The position numbers were made by a program, and so were the translations under genes. From UBA9611 sp965237595 (lineage in GTDB: Bacteria > Chloroflexota > Dehalococcoidia > Lucifugimonadales > UBA3495): DNA of 64,000 nucleotides. The notes below the pieces were generated by a model. The model was given only the letters and a program-made list of their open reading frames with translations, was not told the DNA's origin and did not search any database. The stretch covers positions 569,751-633,750 of the forward strand of contig CBDEFY010000001.1 in the NCBI GenBank assembly GCA_965237595.1, in the 5' to 3' direction. Shown piece after piece: positions 9,350 to 18,796 of the stretch (position 1 is its first letter; each line of letters starts with the position of its first letter).

Positions 9350-9499
9350 CGCGACCGGCAAAAGTAATTGTCGCTGATCAGGTGGGGGTTTATTGGTTGG
9401 GCCTCCGGTCGATGTCCCACCGCGGTAATCGGCAGCGGACGAACGTCTCAAGGTGGTCCGGGAGATGGAGAACCTATACGAGGTCGCTGGAGCTCTGGG

Positions 9500-9775
9500 G
9501 AGGTGTACCTGAAATCCAATGCCAACGCCGCAGAGGCCCGCAGGGAACTGGGCGCCTACTTCAGGTCCTACAACGACCGGAGGCCCCGTCAGGCCCTGGG
9601 GTACCGGACCTCGGCCGAGGTGTTCCACGAGGCCAGGAATGCCACGGGTGATAGATTAAAGGAGACGGAAGGTCCACCGGAGCAGGTGTTGGTATCATTG
9701 GTAGGAGCAGCGGGACTCTCGCTTAATTCCACCTAAATCCTGTCCAACTAATGGGGTCCACCTCAGTTCAGGATG
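9500..9775 (+). pseudogene. IS3-family OrfB C-terminal remnant and right end
   Basis: From 9503 the frame reads VYLKSNANAAEARRELGAYF then SYNDRRPRQALGYRTSAEVF, the hallmark C-terminus of IS3 OrfB. It runs to a stop at 9736. Just beyond, 9745-9775 contains TGTCCAACTA and GGGGTCCACCTCA, similar to the right ends of the three complete IS3 copies in this window but of a diverged type. Everything upstream, including the DDE triad, is gone. 9776-9976 holds no gene I can support. Confidence 0.75.
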
Positions 9776-9976
9776 CCTGCTTTCTGGTGGCAGAAGGGAC
9801 AGGGGCCGGCGGCGGAGCAGAGGAGGTTGGAGATGGGCATAGTTCCTTTCTTTCATTACCTGGACCGGGGAGGAGCTGGTTGCACTCATCTGCGTGGTTG
9901 CGACGTTTAGCTATACGGATGATGCCTAGCACTCCGAGTTGTTCTTCTGTCTTCCCCATATGCTCTCTCAGTGGCC

Positions 9977-12697
9977 TTATAACCACCCTAGATTTTGAAG
10001 GTCCGACGTCAACCAGTTATGCGCCCTCTTGGTCGCTGGTGCCGGCTCGTTTCCGTAGAAGACCTGAGTCGAAAAGGTAAACCTTCCCCTTTCTTCAAGG
10101 TATTCCTGTTGTGACCTTTCCAACTGGTCGTTTGTAGTCTGGCCACTAATCTGGTCCCAAGTTCCTAGTTCAAAGAATACTCCAGATTCGCTGTCAGCAT
10201 TAGCTAGCCGAGGCCACCACATGAGACCCACCCTGTGCCGATCAGGTCTTTTGGGATTGCCCCCTGGAACCAATACTCCCTGGATCCTTACAGGAAGCTT
10301 GTAACTCATCTGGTGTCTCTTGTCGAAGGTTGTAAACCATCGGTCCACAATGTCGTTGTAAATTCTCAGGGCTCCATCGAATATTGCTGTGGCACGAGCT
10401 AACAATTGCTGGTGCGTATAGATTTCATCCCACCATATTTGGGGCACACCTGTGGGTGTTGGTTTATCCGGGCCAGGCCAAGGATCCGATATAGTCTGAT
10501 ATCCGGCGCTTCGAAGGTGTGAGAGCATCGTATGAGCCAGTCTCAGATGGTTGACCGTATATCCTTGGGGACCGAGGAAAACAACGTCATCAAGGCTGCC
10601 TCCCGGTTTAGTGGTCCATTGATTGATTAGACCGATTAGTTCGTCTATCTTTGGCGGGTCCGCTGTCGACAACAATGCCTTGGGTATTGTTTTGACAAAT
10701 TCTGCTGTGAGTTCATGGATTCCTTGTGTCGAGTCTAGCGCAAACCTGTAGCCCTTCAGTTCTTTGGAAAGCGATTGGGATAACTCATCTTTGGTAGTTG
10801 CCCACTGCCAGACTCTCGTGGGTTCTATTTCCGTGCTGCGCCAAGCGGGCCAGTCATCTCCTGTCGGAGCGAATGAGTGATTCACGACCTCGCGCATTTC
10901 CACTACCGGATCCATCTGCGATTCACCTTGATACCAGCTTGTGGTGATCAGTCGAGGTCCTTTGCCGACAAGAAGTGGAGGGATGGTTCCTTCGCGTGAA
11001 GTTGGTCCTATGGCCGCCATCAGCGGCCCGAGTCCTTCCTTCCAGTTGGTCATGGCTTCCCGAATGCGTTGTCCTATTTCTATGGTCGAGCCAGATGGTG
11101 TGGTTTCCTCAGCGTCCCCCGTCGACCAATTGTGATTCACTTCTCTTAAAACCAACGTAGCTAGGGTCGGATCCTTGACTGAGAGGGTTGCCATGATCTC
11201 CGGGCCAAGACCTTCATCTTCCGCGTTTATGGCGATGGCCAGAGGGACTACCCATCTGTCAGATTCTGGGTCAATCTCGGACGCTAAGATCGTCCTTTCC
11301 ACGAGTGCCCTGGCGGCGAACCATTCTCTGAACAAGGCGATTGCGAAGTCAAAGTTGTCGTCCTGTTCAACTACCAGACGTGAATTGGCGACGTGGGCTT
11401 GCACTGCCGACCTTCGGTCCACTGTTGATTTAGGTACAGGCTCTCCTGAGGTGATGGTCGCGACAGCCAATGTTTTCAGCAGTTCGGCTGTTTCCTCTGG
11501 ATAATCTTCTGATTCGGCCAGAATCCTCTGGATCAGCAGGCTAACCATCTGACTGGGTGTAGATCTTGTGAAGTTTTCACAATTCCTTAGATGTAATCCT
11601 GCTATCACCGCGAAGAGAGGGATCTTGGAAGAGGATATTCGGTGAGGGATCTCAAAGTAGTCGACCGGTCGACCGGCCATCGTTGATGCCAGGGAGAGGA
11701 ACTCTTCATCGCTGCATTCGGGAAGGGTTGTGGAGTTCGGATCGAACTTTAGTCCCGGCAGGGGTCTCGCCATGACTATAGCCGCCACGTCTTGGTTCGC
11801 ATCCGTGTACGACTGCACTTGGTCTATTATCTCGTTGCCCTTGTGCCGACCTGTTTCGTCTAGGGCGTCGATGATAACCAAAATCCTTTGGGTGTACACG
11901 GTTCCGTGTTCACGAGTGTCTCTCTCTATCTGGTCCTTCAAGTCTCCATTGATGTTCCGTGCGTTCAGGAAGATTGGGAAAGGTTGGAGGTGGTCCTGCA
12001 GTCGATCCACGAGCGCCTGTTGGTACAACCGCTGTGCTGCCAGTGTTTTTCCAGAACCTTGTTGGGCGGTTACTGTCAGTGTTCCCGACGAAGGGAACTG
12101 CAGTTTGTGTCCGATCGAGTGGTCACCAGCGAGGTCACCCGCGATCTCGTCCGGCACTCCCAGCGTGGTCCAGAGACGCTTGGTTTCCGCGACGCTCTCT
12201 CGGTGTTTCTGCTTCAGGAATAGGTCGTGGTTGGCCGGGGCTGGGTCCCGGTACCTCCTCAACATCTCGTCAGTCAGGGCTGCCTTGATGTGGGCCGGCA
12301 GGTCTTCTACTTTCTCCACAGTCTTCCAGGTGGCGTAGTCCGACACTCTTCTGATGAGGGTATCTGTTTCATTGTCTCTGTTCCTCGCGGGGAGTTTGAA
12401 AGCCAGAAGGTTTCCTTGGGCCCTCATGCAGGCGCTGATTTCCTCAACTATTGGAGTGGTGGTAGTTGAACCAATGAGCCAGATCACGAGGTCAGCCCTA
12501 CCCGCGTTTCTGATATATCGGTCGCGGGCCCGTTCGGAACTGGCAGGGGCGTCCTCAAAGGCCCAGACCCTCATCCCTGGGTAGTTGTCCACCGTGTCGA
12601 TGGCCAAAGTTCTGGCGCAGGACAATTCCTCGTCCTGCGTGCTGCTGATGAATCCGAGGAGTTCCTCTTCGCTGTGTCGAATTGTCTCTTCGACCAT
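9977..12697 (-). CDS. DUF4062-NACHT-type STAND protein, candidate defence NLR
   Basis: A 906-residue protein. Residues ~13-105 form a DUF4062-like alpha/beta domain (GFISSTQDEELSCAR, then VWAFEDAPASSERARDRY and ADLVIWLIGS), a TIR-related fold often found N-terminal to NLR-like ATPases. A P-loop ATPase follows with Walker A AQQGSGKT (211-218) and Walker B ILVIIDALDE (272-281), NACHT-like. The 500-residue C-terminal half has no repeat I can name and presumably senses the trigger; it includes Trp-rich segments such as GLMWWPRL. DUF4062-NACHT proteins occur in anti-phage islands, where activation leads to growth arrest; that role is inferred. Frame upstream of this ATG is open for ~35 codons without another start. 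It ends 140 bases downstream of the methylase fragment on the same strand. Confidence 0.75.
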   Translation of the reverse strand: MVEETIRHSEEELLGFISSTQDEELSCARTLAIDTVDNYPGMRVWAFEDAPASSERARDRYIRNAGRADLVIWLIGSTTTTPIVEEISACMRAQGNLLAFKLPARNRDNETDTLIRRVSDYATWKTVEKVEDLPAHIKAALTDEMLRRYRDPAPANHDLFLKQKHRESVAETKRLWTTLGVPDEIAGDLAGDHSIGHKLQFPSSGTLTVTAQQGSGKTLAAQRLYQQALVDRLQDHLQPFPIFLNARNINGDLKDQIERDTREHGTVYTQRILVIIDALDETGRHKGNEIIDQVQSYTDANQDVAAIVMARPLPGLKFDPNSTTLPECSDEEFLSLASTMAGRPVDYFEIPHRISSSKIPLFAVIAGLHLRNCENFTRSTPSQMVSLLIQRILAESEDYPEETAELLKTLAVATITSGEPVPKSTVDRRSAVQAHVANSRLVVEQDDNFDFAIALFREWFAARALVERTILASEIDPESDRWVVPLAIAINAEDEGLGPEIMATLSVKDPTLATLVLREVNHNWSTGDAEETTPSGSTIEIGQRIREAMTNWKEGLGPLMAAIGPTSREGTIPPLLVGKGPRLITTSWYQGESQMDPVVEMREVVNHSFAPTGDDWPAWRSTEIEPTRVWQWATTKDELSQSLSKELKGYRFALDSTQGIHELTAEFVKTIPKALLSTADPPKIDELIGLINQWTTKPGGSLDDVVFLGPQGYTVNHLRLAHTMLSHLRSAGYQTISDPWPGPDKPTPTGVPQIWWDEIYTHQQLLARATAIFDGALRIYNDIVDRWFTTFDKRHQMSYKLPVRIQGVLVPGGNPKRPDRHRVGLMWWPRLANADSESGVFFELGTWDQISGQTTNDQLERSQQEYLEERGRFTFSTQVFYGNEPAPATKRAHNWLTSDLQNLGWL

Positions 12698-12835
12698 CTT
12701 TTCGGTCCGGTTTGGAATGTAGGTTGGTGGCTCGCCAGTCGTCCGGGAGTGTCTTGAAGCCCTTGTTTCTGAGAGTGCCCTCCGCGGGATCGTGGGTCAC
12801 TTTCATATTCCCAGTTTACTGCTTCCCTTCGAGGG

Positions 12836-13879
12836 TTATTGGTCCACTGGCATTGCCTCGTTGTCGTATCCTAGGTCGTCGGCGTACTGGTTATAGCCGA
12901 GTCCGCGGACGTGGGGCTCGTTGTGGAGCAGGTTGCGTAGGCGGGTGAGTTCCTCAGCATCCCATCCCATGGCTTCGGCTACCGCTTTGTCCCAGAGGCG
13001 GCGTACTTCGCACTCGCCGTCGCGAAATTGTGGCACTTCCATGTTTCTGGTTTGCTCCCAGCAGTCAACTAGGACCTGCCGGATGCGGTCGTCCTTCACG
13101 TCTGGAACCCGGATGTTCGCGTATGCCGCCGGCGGATAGGTAGGATAGTCAAGCGTCATACCAGTGTTTCTCATCAGCTGTATTCGACCGGCTGTTGAGT
13201 TCATAAATACGGCAATGGCCTTGGATGCTTCGGGAGATAGTCCGGGGGCGGGCATCCAGCCGGTGCCTACATGTTTTTCGTCTCCGGCTACGGCGGTGAG
13301 CCACGCTGAATCATTTCTCTGACGGAACGGTACCAAAAAATATCCGGCCTTGGTCAAGATTTTGTCAGACTCCGGGTATGTTCCGCCGTTAGCTAGCCGT
13401 CTTGTTTCGTCGGGGTTCTTGCTTATCCAGCACCCTTCAGGTTGGCTTTCCAGTCGGTGTTGTCCGTCTTGTCCGGCGGATTCGAGGACTGGAAAACTTC
13501 CCGTAGGTGTGCCTTCTGCCGGTTTGCAAGAGCGCAGTATCTCGTCACTGGTACGACGTGGTGAGATGCCCGATTGATTCATGCTTTGCATATCTTTGTG
13601 GTCGGCAAAGAGTGCTGCTGCGTCGGCCAGTTTCGGGGAGCGCCAGATAGCCGCCGTCCAGTCTCCCGCCTCTGTTCTTTCCGCAGGCCAATAGGAGACT
13701 TCGCCCCAACCGTTGGGGATTGCACCCTTCGGGCATTCTGACAAGCATCGGTGCAAGTCCTCGACATCGTTTTCGTCCACTGGCATCCGGTCCAGGTTTA
13801 TAAACCGGGTGGGAGGTCTCGCGCCTTCATGCCTTTGTGCAAAGATTATGCTCTCATTGATATTGGTGTTTTGGCTCAT
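12836..13879 (-). CDS. Target-recognition part of an N6-adenine DNA methylase, without catalytic domain
   Basis: About 347 residues from MSQNTNINES; a GTG at 13912 is an alternative start. The C-terminal half shows the pattern of the specificity region of large N6-adenine methylases: FLVPFRQRNDSAWLTAV, then AIAVFMNSTAGRIQLMRN followed by LDYPTYPPAAYANIRVP, then a helical tail ending in LLHNEPHVRGLGYN. No SAM-binding motif or NPPY/DPPY motif is present, so it cannot methylate by itself. It lies 70 bases after the end of the interrupted OGG1-type gene. Either it is the surviving 3' end of a restriction-modification gene or a stand-alone DNA-recognition subunit; I favour the former. Confidence 0.6.
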   Translation of the reverse strand: MSQNTNINESIIFAQRHEGARPPTRFINLDRMPVDENDVEDLHRCLSECPKGAIPNGWGEVSYWPAERTEAGDWTAAIWRSPKLADAAALFADHKDMQSMNQSGISPRRTSDEILRSCKPAEGTPTGSFPVLESAGQDGQHRLESQPEGCWISKNPDETRRLANGGTYPESDKILTKAGYFLVPFRQRNDSAWLTAVAGDEKHVGTGWMPAPGLSPEASKAIAVFMNSTAGRIQLMRNTGMTLDYPTYPPAAYANIRVPDVKDDRIRQVLVDCWEQTRNMEVPQFRDGECEVRRLWDKAVAEAMGWDAEELTRLRNLLHNEPHVRGLGYNQYADDLGYDNEAMPVDQ

Positions 13880-14070
13880 GTTCGTCTGCCCTGGCTGGTG
13901 GCAGGTAAGCACAGTGTGAACGTGGAACCTTTGCGCCAGCCAGTCGGCTCAGTTCCCTCCTCTGTCTTTCTCCCGGCGCGGGTTCTCCAACTCTCGTTGC
14001 TCGTGAAATAGGAGTTGATTGGCGTAGCCCGCATACTTCCCAAAGTAGTTCTGCGCCCACATCACTAGTA

Positions 14071-15285
14071 CTCAGTCAACTTGGTTTTGGGATTTGTTTA
14101 AGAAAGGGGCCAATTGAGCTATCCTGCCTGGTGGGAAGTGTTGATGGCGGGGGTGGCAATGATGGTCAGGGACAAATACGCGGTGCGGCTGGCACAGGAA
14201 CAACGGGAAGAGCTCCAGCGACTGATCCGGGTTGGCAAAAACTCAGCCCGAGTGACCGCTAGAGCGCGGATTCTCCTAAAGAGCGACGACGGTTGGGCGG
14301 CACCCCAAGTGGCCGAAGCTTTGGATGTGGCCCTGAGCACCGTATACCGGGTCAAGCAGCGCTTTGCCGAAGAAGGGTTGGAGAGGGTTTTGCAGGACCG
14401 TCCCCAGGCCAACCGGCCCCGGAAGTTGGACGACCGGGGCGAAGCCCACCTGATTGCTTTGGCCTGCAGCCCGCCGCCGGAAGGGCATGACCACTGGACC
14501 CTGCGTCTGCTGGCCGGGAAGGTGGTCGAGTTGGGGCTGACGCCCTCCATGTCCCACGAGGGGTGCGCAAGCGTCTCAAAAAAACGCCCTCAAGCCGTGG
14601 CAGAAGAAGGAGTGGTGCATTCCCAAGGTGAGCGCGGAATTTGTGGCTAACATGGAGGATGTCCTGGATCTCTACGCCGAACCCTATGATCCCCAACGTC
14701 CGGTGGTTTGCTTTGACGAGACATCCACCCAGTTGTTGGCGGAGACCCAGCCCGCTCTGCCGCCCCGGCCGGGACTTCCGCTGCGGCAGGACTACGAATA
14801 CCGGCGGGAGGGTACCCGCAACCTGTTCTTGGCCTGCGAGCCCTTGGCGGGTTGGCGAGGGGTGGCGGTCACGGAGCGGCGCACGATGCAAGACTTCGCC
14901 CGCCGGATGCGCTGGCTGGCGGATGAAGCCTACCCGGAAGCCGAGGTGGTAAGGGTTGTCTTGGACAATCTGAATACCCATCGCCGGGCATCGCTGTACG
15001 AGACTTTCCCGGCTGAGGAAGCCCGGAGGATTGCCAGGCGGCTGGAGTTTCATTACACGCCCAAGCACGGGAGTTGGTTGAACATGGCGGAGATCGAGTT
15101 CAGCGTCCTGTCCCGCTCCTGCCTGAAGCAGCGGCTCTCCGGCGAGGAGGCCCTCAGCAGGGAAGTCGATGCTCTGGTCAAGGAGCGCAACGCCGCCAGA
15201 GCCACCATCAACTGGCGGTTCAACACCCGGGACGCACGAACCAAACTTCACCGCCTTTACCCTTCCGATTTTACGGTTGACTGAG
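14071..15285. mobile_element. IS630-family element inside the second OGG1-type gene
   Basis: A 1215-bp element with terminal repeats CTCAGTCAAC (14071-14080) and GTTGACTGAG (15276-15285). It is flanked by the TA duplication expected of IS630/Tc1 elements (14069-14070 and 15286-15287). Its boundaries are defined to the base because the host gene can be rejoined. Confidence 0.9.
14144..15284 (+). pseudogene. IS630 transposase, two reading frames
   Basis: The first frame carries the helix-turn-helix (SARVTARARILLKSDDGW, PQVAEALDVALSTVYRVK). The second, one frame over, starts around 14575 and carries the DDE triad (VCFDETSTQ, VLDNLNTHR, HYTPKHGSWLNMAEIEF). The join lies near an A7 run at 14576-14583. 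Conserved sequence (GVRKRLKKNALKPW) can only be restored by adding one G before the run and one A in it. This looks like two small deletions rather than a programmed single shift, although slippage at the A7 run cannot be excluded. Confidence 0.8.
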
Positions 15286-15932
15286 TACTAGTTTATCGCC
15301 AGCGGGCTGTTTCTGATTTGGGAAATACCCTGCCACCGCTCTCTTCACCCACGTGTCTGCCGGGAACGGCTCCGCTTTGTCTAGTCCGAACAAGGCAATG
15401 CAGGAGGCAATCTTGTGTCCAATACCGTAACAGCCCATCAGCCCCCGTTTGGCCTCAGAGTAGGACACGTGCGGTTGCGCCAAGTAGCACAGGTCCAGTT
15501 TGCCGGCGCGTATCCGCTCGGCGGCGGCGATCATCTTGAAATGGCGATTCAGGCCCAGCTTCAGCCCCGTTAATGGCCCCATTCCGGCCTTTATCACCAT
15601 ATCTGGCATGGAGAAGGTATGGCGCACCTCTCCGTCTAGGTCTATCTGCCGCCCGAACGCCTCTGCTATCTTTTCCACGATCTTGCTGATACGAGCAACA
15701 TTGTTGTTGGCCGAACAGATGTAGGAAACCGTACATTCCCAGGGGTCGGGTTGCCGTAGGATACGCAGATACGGATATTTCTTCACTAGCGTGGCTACCT
15801 TATCGTCGCGGCAGGCGATGTCAGCATGGATGGCGTCAATGTCGTCATCCAGCCGGAAGTAGGATATCAGCAGAGCATCCAGGTCGGAGTCGGCCCGGTA
15901 CTCCACACCACGGTTGATTTGCCGGATGTGAA

Positions 15933-16460
15933 TCAGATTCCCGCCCAACACTCCGGAATACCAGTCGTCTCTCCAGGCGGCACCATCAGCTGTTCTAGGT
16001 GATTGATGGCCGGAAGCACATTATTCAAGTAAGATTGGACATCTCGCAAAGTGACATGCAGGGAGTTGGAACCTGTGTGGGCAAGCGAGTTTTTGATGCT
16101 ATTGATGCTTCGTAGAGAATCGTCAGTTCGGCTTCCACTCGGGAATTGACTTGCCCACGAAAGTCTGTATGCGTCGCTAAAATCCCCGAGCAGCCCGCTA
16201 ATGGCTCCCCAATCCGGGTTTCTAAATCTCTGTCCCACTACTTTGATTACATAGCTCTCCGTCTCACGATCACCCAAAGAACGCATCTTCAAAGATATAA
16301 TCCGCTCAATAGCGGCTTCGATTGCACCGGATAGCAACACACACGCGTACGCCGCAAAGTGAGCGTCAAGTTTAACGTCAAACTTAGCCCAATTCTCTGC
16401 ATCTGAAATCAACGTGGCGATGTCCGAAAACCGGTCGGAGATTTGCTTATCGTTTGGCAT
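15933..16460 (-). CDS. HEPN-domain protein (RiboL-PSP-HEPN-like)
   Basis: A 175-residue, mostly helical protein. The helix FAAYACVLLSGAIEAAIERI and the later INSIKNSLAHTG motif followed by VTLRDVQSYLNNVLPAINHL fit the RiboL-PSP/MAE_28990-type HEPN family, often partnered with DUF262 proteins. The RNase motif RxxxxH is present as K123-N-S-L-A-H128, with Lys in place of Arg, so nuclease activity is uncertain. Its ATG directly follows the DUF262 stop (TGA-ATG, no gap) and its 3' end overlaps the OGG1-type frame by 19 bases. In such pairs the HEPN partner is usually the RNA-cutting toxin. Confidence 0.7.
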   Translation of the reverse strand: MPNDKQISDRFSDIATLISDAENWAKFDVKLDAHFAAYACVLLSGAIEAAIERIISLKMRSLGDRETESYVIKVVGQRFRNPDWGAISGLLGDFSDAYRLSWASQFPSGSRTDDSLRSINSIKNSLAHTGSNSLHVTLRDVQSYLNNVLPAINHLEQLMVPPGETTGIPECWAGI

Positions 16461-17513
16461 TCAGTTGAATAAGATGTGCGTTGCGATTTCAATGCGCCTT
16501 TTTACGGTGTCCACATCTGTGGTCGAAGAACGAGTCGCATCATCAAAACTCGAGTTCTCCAGTAGAGTTGCACAGCGAGATTCGATGTCTATCGGTATCG
16601 TTCCCGAACGGGCAAAGGCTATCATCACAGAATCAAAGACTGCGGCATTTATTCCCCTCCTGACATGAAACGGCCGCGGTCCCAGCGCTTCAACTACTCG
16701 GTCCACTGTTCCCACGAAATTATCTCTGTACGGCTGATCGGACATGTCGGTTCGGTGTTTCTGCATAAAGTTATTCAGAAACGTTTTCATCGGCTTAGAG
16801 TATTGCTCCGAGCCTTCAAGCAAGGCATAGAAGCGGACGATAAGCTCAACGTCCCGCATCCTAGTGTCTGGTACTGACTTTCCAAAGATCAGCCGCCAAT
16901 TAGAGTTTTTGTTCAATTCAATTATCAGGTTATTAAATGGCCCGTGAGCGGCGCTATTTCGAACCTCCTGGGGGTTCAGATGTGTCCCACCGGTATTCAA
17001 GCGCTCGAAAATGTGATACACGCTCGAATTGTCGTTTGGAACTGTTTGTTCGACTATGATTGCGCGGAGAACCGCATCACGCAGCCTTATCCGGTCGGGT
17101 TCAACAAGATCTCCGTATCTCTTTCCCTCCCAACGTGCATCGACGTCACGCAGGTAGAAATCAGTGACGTTCGGAAGGTGTCCATCGAAAAACCCCCAGA
17201 TGGCACGGAGTCGTTGTTGGCCGTCTATGACCAGTAGCTGTTGGGTTATCGGCTCGCGGTATAGGAAAATTCCTGGGACCGGAAGGCCCAACAAGAACGA
17301 TTCAATGAGTTGGCTAGCTTGAGTGTGAGTCCAAACCCACCCACGCTGGAATTTAGGAATTTGGATCTCATCGCGCTGCCAGCGCATGTGCAATACTTCG
17401 AGAGGAGGGTCGGTGGGGTACGAGTTTATTGTGTAGATAGGTGCTGCAGCCGCTGCGTCGTTAACCTCGGAATCGATGGTCTCAAGGATGTCGTCCGCTT
17501 CTTGGGTGGTCAT
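16461..17513 (-). CDS. DUF262 (GmrS-like) ParB-fold protein
   Basis: A 350-residue protein with the DUF262 core: IPKFQRGWVWTHTQASQLIE (QRGWVW at 56-61) and LVIDGQQRLRAIWGFF (DGQQR at 97-101), the signature of the nucleotide-binding, ParB-related domain of GmrSD-type and other defence nucleases. A second conserved stretch, VYHIFERLNTGGTHLNPQE, is also typical. The DUF1524 HNH nuclease half of GmrSD is absent; the adjoining HEPN protein takes its place. A strong GGAGG box lies 9 bases before the ATG. It heads a minus-strand operon with the HEPN gene. Defence against modified phage DNA is possible by analogy with GmrSD but not shown. Confidence 0.8.
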   Translation of the reverse strand: MTTQEADDILETIDSEVNDAAAAAPIYTINSYPTDPPLEVLHMRWQRDEIQIPKFQRGWVWTHTQASQLIESFLLGLPVPGIFLYREPITQQLLVIDGQQRLRAIWGFFDGHLPNVTDFYLRDVDARWEGKRYGDLVEPDRIRLRDAVLRAIIVEQTVPNDNSSVYHIFERLNTGGTHLNPQEVRNSAAHGPFNNLIIELNKNSNWRLIFGKSVPDTRMRDVELIVRFYALLEGSEQYSKPMKTFLNNFMQKHRTDMSDQPYRDNFVGTVDRVVEALGPRPFHVRRGINAAVFDSVMIAFARSGTIPIDIESRCATLLENSSFDDATRSSTTDVDTVKRRIEIATHILFN

Positions 17514-17659
17514 TTTGGTATCCTCCAGAATAGAGTTTGTCTCATAGACCGGTGGGCGAGCTGACTAACACAGGTGTGGGAGCGATGGGCCTCAAGGGAG
17601 GTCGGCCCGTCCAGTTCCACCGGCCGCTTGTCGGCCCCCAGAAAGGTCGGCTGCCTCTC

Positions 17660-18723
17660 TTAGTTCCATGGGGCCAAGGCCCAGCCCCAAGGCGCTTGGC
17701 CACTGCGCCATAGCTTGAGCAAGTTATGGGTCATCCCTGCCAGCGACCACTCACTCTGTGCAGCGCCCAACCCCCGTCGCATAAACCGTCGGAACCCCTG
17801 TCCTTCCTTGACCTGTCCGAACACCGGCTCCACCAGTACACCCCGCTTCTTGTACAGAGCTCGGCCTCGCTTTGTCAGCGGCTTGCGCTCCATCCTGTCC
17901 CACGGGCTCAGTCCTTTTGGTATACGTCCTCGGGGACACCCCTTCTCCCGTAGCATCTTCCGCTGTTTCCAATCCTTGGTGGTGGCAATAAGAAGCTCAG
18001 GCATCTCTGGCCAGGAGCAAGCCCTGATGTTGTCCTCACTCCAGTACCCGGCATCGGCCAGGCCCGCTTTTGGCCGGTCCTCTATGCCGGCTGCCTCCAG
18101 AGTACGCGCCATGGTTTGGAGCATCGGCTCCAGTTGCTGCACATCGTTGGCCTCTTGGGTCACTCCAACGGCTACTATGATCTGCTCCTCGCTCACCACC
18201 GCCTGGGCATTGTAGCCCTGCACGTACCCTTGCCTGGTCTTCATGATGCGGCTGTCCGGGTCGGTGGTATTAGCCTTCGCCTCTTCGGTAGGAAGTGGCT
18301 CTACCACCTTGGGCTTTCGCCCCCGCTTCTTTTTGCCTGTGGCCACTTCTTCTGCCCGCCGTCGCTCCCCGTGCTCATGGACAGCCTTGGCTGCTGCTCA
18401 GCCTCCCGCTGCAGACGTTCCTTGGCTTCCTTCAGGCGCTTGAGCCGCTCCCTCCGTTCCCCTAGCCCTTCCGGTAGCTCATCCCCTCGCCGGGCGGGAC
18501 CGTAATGGGCATCCTCTTCAGCATCCGCTGCCTTGGCCTCTGCCAACATGCGCTGCACTTCTTCCTCAATGGCCTGGTGGCTCCGGTTGGTGGCCAGCGC
18601 CGCGTCGGCTGCCACCTTCGTGCCATCAAGAGCCACTACCCCCAGCTTCACCAGACCCGCTTCATGGCATAACCTCAGTACCTCTACAAAGAGCTCCTCG
18701 AGCCCTGGTGTCGCCCAAGACAC
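17660..18723 (-). pseudogene. IS1182-family transposase, N-truncated and frameshifted
   Basis: Two overlapping frames make one protein. The upstream one (18723 to ~18340) begins inside the family at ATPGLEELFVEVLRLCHEAG, includes GVVALDGTKVAADA (first catalytic Asp) and the charged coiled segment. The downstream one (~18346 to 17660) carries TDPDSRIMKTRQGYVQGYNA, AGLADAGYWSEDN and the Glu-bearing VLVEPVFGQVKEGQGFRRFM. A frameshift near 18340 separates them, and the first ~90 residues are missing. It is related to, but distinct from, the intact transposase at 59078. Confidence 0.85.
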
Positions 18724-18796
18724 GGAGCACTGACGGCTCTCACTGCCTCCCGCCTGCCCAGGGCGGCCCTGGGTTGCCGGGAGCGCGAGGCGTGGC

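Larger units (their letters stand above)
7633..9380. mobile_element. rve-type (ISNCY-like) insertion sequence, apparently complete
   Basis: A 1748-bp element bounded by imperfect inverted repeats of about 39 bases (7633-7671 and 9342-9380), both starting TGATCA and sharing TTGCCGGTC and GTTGCCTCA. One large transposase gene fills it. The transposase-proximal end carries a tandem array of three ~33-bp units (see 9262-9349). No clear target duplication is visible. It truncates an IS630 fragment on the left; an IS3 remnant follows on the right. Confidence 0.75.
13949..15951 (-). pseudogene. Second OGG1-type DNA glycosylase, split by an IS630
   Basis: The 5' part (15951 to ~15288) reads through SANNNVARI, GCYGIGHKIASC (catalytic Lys) and PFPADTWV (catalytic Asp). 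The frame then enters the IS630 at 14071-15285. Beyond it the same protein resumes as MWAQNYFGKYAGYANQLLF and ends at 13949-13951. Removing the element plus one TA copy joins GDKL-VLV-MWAQ without a frame change, so the gene was intact before the insertion as far as its 3' half is concerned. At the 5' end, family-like residues (DDWYSGVLGG, compare EGWYFGVVNG in the first copy) already occur upstream of the GTG at 15951, inside the HEPN gene. The N-terminus may therefore have been lost in a fusion with that gene. Confidence 0.8.

Noticed and set aside
12555..12806. Separate small gene MKVTHDPAEG... before the DUF4062-NACHT gene
   Set aside because: It overlaps the NACHT gene in another frame, turns Arg/Gln-rich there and has no supporting signal.
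14576..14583. Programmed -1 frameshift at the A7 run of the IS630 transposase
   Set aside because: The two frames are related by +1, and restoring the conserved protein needs two added bases, one of them before the run.
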